A stretch of DNA of 64,000 nt from Anthostomella pinea (lineage: Eukaryota; Ascomycota; Sordariomycetes; Xylariales; Xylariaceae), in assembly GCA_963556695.1 (NCBI GenBank), contig CAUWAG010000017.1, positions 145,979 through 209,978 on the forward strand, in the 5' to 3' direction. A program made the translations under genes and the position numbers. Of the stretch, positions 55,752 through 64,000 are shown one piece after another. Within the stretch, counting starts at the first letter, position 1, and the number at the start of each line of letters is the position of its first letter. Below the pieces are notes generated by a model. It did not search any database. It had not been told where the DNA came from and saw only the letters and a list, made by a program, of their open reading frames with translations.

Positions 55752-56209
55752 AATATAATATTTGTATAAAATATCTCTATATCCCTTGAAAAATTTGTAA
55801 ATATAATACACCATAAATAAAATATAGAGGTAAAGATAAACGCCCACCCCTTCCCGATAGATTCATCTATCACTATATACTTAACTTTATATTGAAAGAA
55901 AAGTGATTATAACTCGCTATTCTTATTAATCTATATATAAATATTGACTAATTATATACAGAATTCTAAAATAAATCCTCCGTTTTTCAAAAATATTCTT
56001 TTACATTAGCTATTTACTTAAAATTAGGATATAATATAAAATAAATTACCTTTCATGGTTAAACTAAATATAGTAATACATAATAAAATTAGTCTCTCTT
56101 TAGTTTAAGACATAAATAAAGAAAAACAAATAAAATAAATTAAATAATATTAGTTGAATAAGCTATTAATAAATTAAATAATAATTACTTTACATGTATC
56201 TATTGCACC
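55752..56209. other. AT-rich spacer, no gene seen
   Basis: Nothing supported apart from AT-rich spacer sequence. Confidence 0.5.
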
Positions 56210-56434
56210 TTATTCTTGTTCCATCTTTTCCCGAGCATCGGTTTATTTAGGGCTTTCAGTAAAACTATCGTTTGCATCTGGGGCTTCACTATATTTATCA
56301 TTAAATTAATCACTACCTTTTTTAGCATAATCTCATTCTTTCAATTCAACAACTTAATTTTTTCGTAAAACTTCCTCTTCTTGATGAGTTTTAGTAAATA
56401 CTAACCCTAAAACTAAAAATCCTATTTGAGTCAT
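56210..56434 (-). pseudogene. Small unknown ORF with three TAA stops
   Basis: Minus strand from ATG 56434: TQIGFLVLGLVFTKTHQEEE then a stop after LRKN, VVELKEWDYAKKGSD, stop, FNDKYSEAPDANDSFTESPK, stop, TDAREKMEQE and a final TAA. All three internal stops are TAA in one frame, fitting CAA to TAA. It may have been a small membrane-anchored protein. Family unknown. Confidence 0.45.
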
Positions 56435-56447
56435 AAGCTGATAAGAT

Positions 56448-56681
<234 letters not shown>

Positions 56682-56789
56682 TTATTTTATTAATTCATCA
56701 TAATTAACATATAATTCATTTTACATTTGTTTTATGTAAATTTAGATTAGAAATCTTTAACTTTATTTTTTGGTGAATTGACCAAAAAT

Positions 56790-57206
56790 TTAAGAAGTTT
56801 TACCTATAAGTTCTGTTACATTAGAAGACTTTACATTAAAAAGAGCTATAATTTGTCTACTATCAATTTTTAAGGCACTTTTACCTAATTCAAAGACAAA
56901 TCCTATAGTTATTATAATTATAAATAATAATGCTATAGTTAATCCATAAATATCATTTACATATTCACTTAATGCAAACGGGAAAGTCAAAAGAATTTCT
57001 AAATCCAATAATAAATAAACTAATGCAAATATAAAAAATTTAACACCAAACTGTGTTCTATTTTGACCTAAAAAACTATGAAAACCACATTCAAATATAC
57101 TATATTTTTCCTGGTAAGGATTGTGAGGAGCAAGAATTAAATTAACTATTAAAAATACTAAAGCTAGTATAGATACGAACAAAAAGAAAAAAGTCATACT
57201 ACTCAT
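56790..57206 (-). CDS. nad3: NADH dehydrogenase subunit 3
   Basis: 138 aa. Features: NPYQEKYSIFECGFHSFLGQ (the ECG loop of complex I) and VKFFIFALVYLLLDLEILLT. The start follows the nad2 stop without a gap (TAA ATG), as in many fungi. Intact. Confidence 0.95.
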   Translation of the reverse strand: MSSMTFFFLFVSILALVFLIVNLILAPHNPYQEKYSIFECGFHSFLGQNRTQFGVKFFIFALVYLLLDLEILLTFPFALSEYVNDIYGLTIALLFIIIITIGFVFELGKSALKIDSRQIIALFNVKSSNVTELIGKTS

Positions 57207-58880
57207 TTAATTATTAAATAAAATCTGTACCAATATGGTACCCATGCTTAATCATTCTTTATTCATGAATATAAATAATAAAATTACTAAAGTTATACTA
57301 GATATTGTTATAGATATAGGGCTAGACATAACTATATTATTATATTTGAATTCTAAATTTTTTACTAAAGTATCATTATTATAAATATAACTAAATAATT
57401 TTCTATTCTTTATTAAAGAATTTATTTTATATTCTGGTTTATAAAAGAAAATTTCTTTTACAATATTAAGGTAATATACTGCACCTACTACACTAGTTAA
57501 TATAGCTACTAAAGATAAAAATACGTAACCGCTATCTAAAGCAGCACTTAAAACCATCTGTTTAGCAAAAAATCCCACAAGAGGTGGTACTCCTACAAAA
57601 GAAAAGATTGTAATAGCTAAACTTAAAGCTAAGATAGGGTTAACGTAAAAATACCCTCTTAATTGGCTAATTAATTGGACAGGAGAATTATTTTTATCCA
57701 GTAATTCTTTATGTTCTTTATTATCAGTTACATAAAAATAGAAAGAAAACCCTATGGTTACTAATATAATAAATGCATTTAAATTACTTATTGAGTATTG
57801 CATTAAATAAAAAACAAAAGCTTGGATAGATTCTATACTAGTTATACTTAAAGCTAATAATATGAAACCTACATGACTTATAGTACTATAAGCAAATAAT
57901 CTTTTTATTCTAAATTGTGTTAAACCTACAACTGTTCCTATTATTAAAGATAATAAAGAACTCATTAATAAACCAAATGTTCAATTAAAATCAGAAAAAT
58001 AATTGCTTGTAAAATAAACTATTTCTAATAATAATATAAAAATAGATATTTTCGCTATAATAGCTACAAATGTTGTAACGATTGTAGGAATAGCGTCATA
58101 AACGTCAGGTGATCAAAAATGAAAAGGTGCAGCACTAACTTTAAATAAGAATCCTATACTAAAAATAAGTAAAGCAAAATTAATATAATATGGTTTATAT
58201 CAAGAATTGATATTATCACTTATGCTAGTAATTATATACAAACCGTCCATATTAGTAGTTCCGGAATTTGCGTATAATAAGCTTGTACCTAATAAAATAA
58301 AACATGAACTTAAACCCCCTAATAAGAAATATATTAAACCACCTGTAGTAGCTAATTCAGAATTTCTATATATTGTACTTAACAAATACAAACCATAACT
58401 TTGCAATTCTATTGATAGAAAAATAGATACTAAATCATTAGTAGACATTAAAAAAATTGCTCCACTAACTACAAACAATAAAATTAATGGGTATTCTATA
58501 ATTTTTAAATGATCTCCCATTTTATTTATTATTTTAGTTCTATAAAATATAAAATTATTAAACAATAAATCTTTTAAAGATGAATGTTCTTTAACTCAAA
58601 CTTTTCTAGGAAAAAAACTAGTTAGTTGTAATATTAATATACTAACTATAAAAACAAATATGTGAAATATTTGAGTTATATTAGTAACGTGAAGTAAACC
58701 TCCATGTAAACCTATCCCTTTATTTATAAGAGATAAACTAACTATATCATGTAAAAAACAATAAATTAAAGCAATAATGGCTATTCTATTAAAAAGTATT
58801 GACATATCTCGTCTTAAAGTGACGGCATTAGAAAATAATAAACATAATATAGATAAAGTTATCATAATATAATTATACAT
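57207..58880 (-). CDS. nad2: NADH dehydrogenase subunit 2
   Basis: 557 aa with UGA as Trp, one of the three antiporter-like complex I subunits. Landmarks: [57 protein letters not shown] and [21 protein letters not shown] chose the Met at 58880, after the trnM gene; earlier codons overlap the tRNA. Open to TAA at 57207-57209. Intact. Confidence 0.9.
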
Positions 58881-58910
58881 TAAAAAGCTCAAAAAATGAC
58901 CTTTTAGAGT

Positions 58911-58983
58911 AACCAGAGGAGAAACTCGAATTCTCATCTTTAATGCATGAAATTAAAGTTTTAACCCATTAAACTACCCTGAT
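58911..58983 (-). tRNA. trnM: tRNA-Met (CAT), first copy
   Basis: Acceptor ATCAGGG/CTCTGGT, anticodon stem CTTTAAT/ATTAAAG, loop TTCATGC. Confidence 0.85.
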
Positions 58984-59058
58984 GGGAGGATACCCTGACT
59001 TGAACAGGGAACTTACTGTGCCACATACAGTCGCTCTACCTATTGAACTATATCCACC
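58984..59058 (-). tRNA. trnH: tRNA-His (GTG)
   Basis: Anticodon stem ACTGT/ACAGT, loop ATGTGGC; acceptor GGTGGAT/ATCCTCC with one mismatch. Confidence 0.85.
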
Positions 59059-59133
59059 TTATAATACAAAATTCTCTATTATACAAGGATAAAACTTTTA
59101 GCTTATTATGTATGAATTGGTTATCTGATAGAC

Positions 59134-59206
59134 TTATGTTGGAGTGACTCGAACACTCAATATTAAATACCAAAAATTTATGACTTACCCATTAGTCCAC
59201 AACATA
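59134..59206 (-). tRNA. trnQ: tRNA-Gln (TTG)
   Basis: Acceptor TATGTTG/CAACATA, anticodon stem TAAAT/ATTTA, loop TTTTGGT. Confidence 0.85.
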
Positions 59207-59207
59207 T

Positions 59208-59290
59208 AAGGTAAATCCGACTTGAACGGATAAGATTTTTTTAATCAAATAGGCCTAAACTATCCATGTCTACCAGTTCCATCACTACCT
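59208..59290 (-). tRNA. trnL: tRNA-Leu (TAG)
   Basis: Type II with variable arm; anticodon loop TTTAGGC; acceptor AGGTAGT/ATTTACCT. Confidence 0.8.
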
Positions 59291-59291
59291 T

Positions 59292-59364
59292 TGCTCGGCA
59301 TAAGACTTGAACTTATAACCTAAACATCTTCAGTGTTCCGCTCTACCAATTGAGCTTCCCGAGC
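59292..59364 (-). tRNA. trnF: tRNA-Phe (GAA)
   Basis: D stem GCTC/GAGC, anticodon loop CTGAAGA, acceptor GCTCGGG/GCCGAGC. Confidence 0.85.
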
Positions 59365-59437
59365 TTACATGAATACTATAACCTTTAAATCTATACTCTA
59401 GTTTATACCTGAACAAATATAAATAATTATTTGCATT

Positions 59438-59509
59438 TGGAGATATTAGGAATCGAACCTAAGATAACGATATGCAAAATCGTAGTTTTACCAACTAAAC
59501 TATACCCCC
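59438..59509 (-). tRNA. trnA: tRNA-Ala (TGC)
   Basis: Anticodon stem ACGAT/ATCGT with loop TTTGCAT; acceptor GGGGGTA/TATCTCC with G-U pairs. Confidence 0.85.
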
Positions 59510-59513
59510 TTAT

Positions 59514-59596
59514 TATCCGAGAGACGACTTGAACGTCCACGATTATTCATCAACAAAGCTTAAGTTTGCACTGTCTACCAATTCCAGCACTCGGAT
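59514..59596 (-). tRNA. trnL: tRNA-Leu (TAA)
   Basis: Type II; acceptor ATCCGAG/CTCGGAT, anticodon loop CTTAAGC. Confidence 0.85.
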
Positions 59597-59598
59597 TA

Positions 59599-59667
59599 AG
59601 GCTAAAGTGACTTGAACACTTATAATCACCGTTATGAGCAGTACACTTTACCAATTAAGTTATAGCC
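59599..59667 (-). tRNA. trnM: tRNA-Met (CAT), second copy
   Basis: Anticodon loop CTCATAA with stem TACTG/CGGTG; acceptor GGCTATA/TTTAGCC. Confidence 0.8.
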
Positions 59668-59815
59668 TCATAAGTGACTTAAAAACCATTTAATTTTAAA
59701 TAACTTATATAACAAGACTTTTAAGACATATTATACAATAATATAAATTATATTTAATAAGTTAGCTTGTTAATCTATATTATTCTAAATTTTTAGTACT
59801 TACCCTCTTAACTAG

Positions 59816-59886
59816 ATGCGGACAAAGGATTCGCACCTCTATCATTTGATCATGAGTCAAATATGTTACTATTACACTAATCCGCA
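59816..59886 (-). tRNA. trnM: tRNA-Met (CAT), third copy
   Basis: Acceptor TGCGGAT/GTCCGCA; anticodon stem TTTGA/TCAAA with loop CTCATGA. One of the three CAT tRNAs may be an initiator and another may be a modified Ile reader. Confidence 0.85.
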
Positions 59887-59914
59887 TAAATTATAATAAC
59901 AATTTATATTCTAT

Positions 59915-59986
59915 TAGGTTAGACGGGAATCGAACCCGCGATAGTGGCATTGAAAGAGCCATGTCGTACCACTTGACTACTAACCC
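59915..59986 (-). tRNA. trnE: tRNA-Glu (TTC)
   Basis: Acceptor GGGTTAG/CTAACCT, anticodon loop CTTTCAA, T arm CGGGTTCGATTCCCG. Confidence 0.85.
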
Positions 59987-59996
59987 TTATAATAAT

Positions 59997-60067
59997 AGCC
60001 CAATGCAAGTATCGCACTTGCTTCTATTGATTACAAAACAATTGCATTACTTTTATGCTAATCAGGC
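59997..60067 (-). tRNA. trnT: tRNA-Thr (TGT)
   Basis: Acceptor GCCTGAT/ATTGGGC, D stem GCAT/ATGC, anticodon loop TTTGTAA. Confidence 0.8.
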
Positions 60068-60681
60068 CAAAAAGTGTAAGATATAAATAAAATATTTAGT
60101 TATTTATAAAATTAGTACTTTATTCCTTAAAATCTCTAGATTATTACAAATAAAGCCTATATCAATAATTATCATTTCTGAGGATAAAAAAAAATGAATT
60201 TTTTTATCACGGAGAATAATTATGTTCGTAATGTTATATTACGTATATTTAAGAAATATCTTAAGGTAAGCTTCGTGCCTATATGCTTTCAGCACTTATC
60301 TTTGACTAACTTAGCTTTCCTGCCGTGCCTATACTATATAACTACTCAAGTGAAAGTAGGATAGTCCTATTTAATTTACATTAAACTAAAGACATATAAA
60401 CAACAGGTAAACCAGAGATTAATAATTATGCTATTTCAATATTAATATATTAATATACCAAGTTCCTTTCGTACATAGGTTATTCCTTATTATATTCTAA
60501 TTCCCTCTAGAAGATAGAAACCATACTGTCTCACGACGTATTTAACCCAGCTCATGTAACTTTTTAATCGACGAACAGTCGTACCCTACATAGTTTCTGC
60601 ATCCATGAGGATAAGTTAAGCCGACATCGAGGTGCCAAACCGCGCACTCATTTTGCACACTCTTGCGCAAATTAGCCTGTT

Positions 60682-62379
60682 CAACTTGTTATCATAAAAT
60701 TATTATTTCCATCTTTTACAAAATGGTTCAGACTATTTCTTCATTTTTTTCTTTTGTATATTTATTGCTATTTTTATATTATTTACCACTAAATCAACCA
60801 CTTACTGCAAAAGATCCAATACGACGTTTTGAAATTAACCTAGATTTTTCTACATTAGAATCAAGATGTCCTCTAAATACTACTGAAGATAATCCTTTAA
60901 ACGCTGAATCTATATTTTTTAATCCTCCTTTTCATTTTAATTTATATACAGCTCTATCAGCTCTATAACGTCTAGTTAATCTACCTTTAACTATTAATCT
61001 AGCACCCCCCATATTTTTATATTTTATATTATCAAGTATAATATCCCGTATTTTTAAGTAAGAAGCTTTATTTGAAGATACATCTAAATTTCCTTTGCCT
61101 TCGGGACTGAAAGAACTTAAAGTAGTTTTATTATGTAAATTATATAATAATTTATTTAAACTATCTTTAAATAAATCTTCACTATTAATTATTGAACTTA
61201 CATTAAGATTTTTATATTTATTATCCACTAATTCTAAATCCACATTTTTTTCTACTCTACCTCTTTCTATAATTGTATTTACTTTAGGTAAGACTACTTT
61301 ACTTAATAAAGCGTTTATCTTTCAAATTGGACTAGTTTTTTCTTTTTTTATTTTTGATGTTAAAATTTCAGTAAATATATCTCCATTATATGCTACAGAT
61401 TTTATATTTACTATATTAAATTCTACCTTTTTACCGTAGTATTTACTTATTAGTTGGCTTAATTTATATAAAAATTTTTCCTCAAACTTGTACTTATTTA
61501 AACTTAATCTTAATCTATATCTTCTAATAACTGAGAATATCTTATATAATTTAATAGCTAAACGTTTCATTCGAATATATAAAATACTATCTACTTTTCT
61601 AAAGTCATCTTTTACTTTATAATTTGCGAATTTTCATAAAATACTTGAATTAATAAAATTTTGATTATTTATTATTCAAGGTAAAGATAGTCATTTTATT
61701 AATTTATTTTTATTTACTAATAATGCCATAAGTTTAATAAATATTCTTTTTAACCTTCTTATTTTTTTTAATAAAGTCAATTTTTCTCTATTATAAACAT
61801 AAATTGTAATTATAGCTTTAGAATTTGTATGTTTTATTTCTGCCTTACTTACAAAAATTTTATTTAGAGATCTACGTATTTTTTTACGTGAAATATACTT
61901 ATGTTCTATAAATTTATGATTAAAATACATATTAAAATAACTTTTTATTAAAGAATTTATATTTAAATCATAAACAGGGTAATTAATTGTATTATTAAAA
62001 TTATAGTTATAAACACTATTTTTTCATTCTTTAGCTACAGGAGGAAGGTATTTCGTTTTACCTATATCATTAACTGATATCTTAAAAGGCACTAATTTAT
62101 AATTACTATTTAATTTTTGGGTAAAAAGATAAGGACTTATATTATTATTACTTTTTTTGTGCAAATATTTTTTTTTTACCAAATTTTTTATATACATAGT
62201 TTAAAAAATGTTGGGAGTTAATAAGGATTATTCTTTATAGAACTCACCTTTAGTCGTTGAACGATTTTATCTTAAGATAAACTTCGCTTCAAATTTACTT
62301 ACTTACCGCTCCGCGACGAAGTAATTTTTGAAATTAACCCAATTTAATTACAATGATTTTTAAACATTGAAGGACAAAC
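60682..62379 (-). other. Group I intron in rnl
   Basis: 1698 bp between exon ends ...CGCTAGGGAT and AACAGGCTAATTTGCGC, the classic fungal site in LSU domain V (E. coli position about 2449). The upstream exon ends in T and the intron ends in G, as group I splicing requires. It carries rps3. Confidence 0.85.
60779..62197 (-). CDS. rps3: Ribosomal protein S3 (intron-encoded)
   Basis: 472 aa from ATG 62197 to TAA 60779-60781, with UGA as Trp. Lys/Asn/Ile-rich as usual for mitochondrial uS3. The C-terminal end is conserved: GGARLIVKGRLTRRYRADRA and KSRLISKRRIGSFAVSGW. An earlier block is KIFSVIRRYRLRLSLNKYKF. It sits in the rnl group I intron as in most Pezizomycotina and assembles into the small subunit. 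No damage seen. Confidence 0.9.
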
Positions 62380-64000
62380 ATCCCTAGCGTAGCTTTTCCA
62401 ATAATCCAAGACCTTTCCTTTTTGTGTCTCGTGATCCTATGCCCCGCTTACGCGACTGTAAGACTTGTTGGTGGTCAAACAGTAAGGCAGGATTAAGCCA
62501 TTAAACTTGATAAGTATTATACATAACCATTACACATGCGCTCTAATAAAAAAATATTCTTTTTTATAAGCCGTGCAATAGCTAATAAAATATTAGATTA
62601 AATCATAATATTTTAACTACGACTAATTTCACCATAATCAAAATCCTACCTGACCGATAAAAATTGCTCCTCATTAAAGTTTTGTAAATCCATACTAAAT
62701 TAGTATTTAGATACAAATAAGCAATAATTATTAGACACAAGCTTGCGCTGTGTCTAGGCTTGTACATCTATACATAAATAAGATAGAATATAGCATATTG
62801 CTATCTACTATTACAAACAAAAAATTACATTTAAAATTTTATTTAGTGATACATCCGTTTTTAAACAGACATAAAACATAATTGGACACTCCCATTTACT
62901 CTTTGTGGGGTCTGTGCCCCGCATAAACTGTCTCCTAGCAATTTTTCCTTTCTAAGGTTACTTTCTCTTTTACAAGAAGAGGGTTAATTAACCCATACAA
63001 TACGATCCCCAAATAAAGGTATTACATTTGTATCTTATCAATTACCTTATTTACTAAAATTTGTCCCCAACCATACCTAATAATTAGTAACAGTAAAGCT
63101 GCATAGGGTCTTCTCGTCTAACTAGAGGTAAACTGTATCTGCACAGTTATGCCAATTTCACTGAGTCAATCATAGAGACAGCTGTTGTATCGTTACATCA
63201 TTCATGCAAAGACTGCATTTAACAGTCAAGGTATTCCGCTACCTTAGGACCCTCACGTTAAGGCCGCCATTAACCGGGGGTTCCTACAGTACCAAACCTT
63301 TTAAAGTTAGTTATTTTCGTTAGCCAGCCGGCACCGGGCAGAAATCACACTCTATACTTAGACTTTAAGTCTTTATGCAAAGTGCTTTGTTTTAATTAAA
63401 CAGTCGTACAACACTATTTCATGCTTCTTCCTTCTTACCTGAGATTATCAGGACAAATGAGCCCTCCTTATCCCTAAGTTACGGTAGTCAATTTGCCGAG
63501 TTCCTTTATGATTGTTAGCTCATTTACGCCTTCGTATTCTACACTAGCTTACTTGTCACAGTTTCTAGGTACGGTTATTTTTTCATCAATATTAACTCAT
63601 CTTTTTAGTTTGTTGTATAATATTAATATATTACTTATTTTTTCCAGCACACTTTTCACTTTAAAAATGTTGTCCTTTAAGTAATAAGATTTTCTCATCG
63701 TTTCAACCTTTGGGATTGTAAACTTAGAGGCCGTTACTTTAAATAAACCATAAGCTTTAGGCGAGCGCTCGATTAGAAATTAATCCAACCGAACTTCTTT
63801 TTTGTTACTCATGTCACCATTCTCTCTTGAGTATACTGAGGGTAAAGTATTTTATATTTTACTTTAACACCGTCACATCTATTAAAAAAATAATAAAAAT
63901 GTTGCAGGTTTACTCAATGTTCTGCTACCCCAGTAAATGACAATAATAAATTTATTATTATCAATTATGGACAAGGTATCGGTATATTATTTAGATCCGT

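Larger units (their letters stand above)
60075..64000 (-). rRNA. rnl: Mitochondrial large-subunit rRNA (rnl), 5' end outside the window
   Basis: Minus strand. Landmarks: the segment around ggtttggcacctcgatgtcg (60620-60645), gctacgctagggat before the intron (62380), and the domain IV block near 63240-63290 (complement of ctaccttaggaccctcacg). The 3' end near 60,075-60,150 is an estimate; the 5' part lies beyond 64,000. It is split by the rps3-bearing intron. Confidence 0.85.

Overview
The window looks like filamentous ascomycete DNA, probably a dothideomycete (Pleosporales-like). The nuclear part has 44-68 bp GT-AG introns, fungal-only gene families (medusa-like regulator, PD-(D/E)XK-like DUF7924 protein, fungal deaminase, GH64 glucanase) and many broken genes whose stop codons mostly fit C-to-T change, as expected of repeat-induced point mutation (RIP). 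From about 46,975 to 64,000 the DNA is AT-rich and carries mitochondrial genes read with UGA as tryptophan.

Layout. 1-2.3 kb: an unknown reading frame split by a 5'-truncated RNase H-bearing LINE with a 13-bp target duplication. 2.7-8.5 kb: relics of a medusa (medA-like) regulator and of a ferric reductase. 9.6-15.9 kb: two intact-looking genes (a 338-aa hypothetical and a two-exon DUF7924-like protein), then flotillin and kinase relics. 17-20.7 kb: a solo LTR, a truncated gypsy gag-pol and an inverted-repeat unit holding a small spliced, decayed gene. 21.7-24.7 kb: a three-exon fungal nucleic-acid-deaminase-type gene, followed by a PD-(D/E)XK-like relic. 25.7-30.7 kb: a GH64 glucanase cut by a second LINE copy that itself carries a nested solo LTR. 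30.3-33.5 kb: two copies of a SINE, one with a tRNA-like head, whose 3' end matches the LINE tail. 33.6-39.1 kb: a complete copia element with 184-bp LTRs and a 5-bp target duplication; its gag-pol stays in one frame but has seven internal stops. 39.2-41.9 kb: a unit with about 190-bp inverted ends made of CACCGCCTG repeats, enclosing gypsy relics. 42.7-44 kb: a SANT/Myb-like gene. 45.1-47.0 kb: an intact Fot1/pogo DNA transposon at the border with the mitochondrial-type DNA.

The mitochondrial-type stretch holds atp6 (broken), a degenerate atp9 copy, rns, a tRNA cluster, nad6, a cox3 fragment fused head to head with a nad5 fragment, nad4L, cox2 with a one-base-overlapping 133-aa ORF, atp9, nad3, nad2, a second tRNA cluster, and rnl with an rps3-bearing group I intron. 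A nuclear transposon close to the junction, broken atp6/cox3/nad5 and rearranged order favour a large nuclear insertion of mitochondrial DNA (NUMT, at least 17 kb), but an assembly chimera is not excluded.

Most of the nuclear half is a nested transposon and pseudogene graveyard. The few open genes (9.6, 11.7, 21.7 and 42.8 kb) stand out against it.
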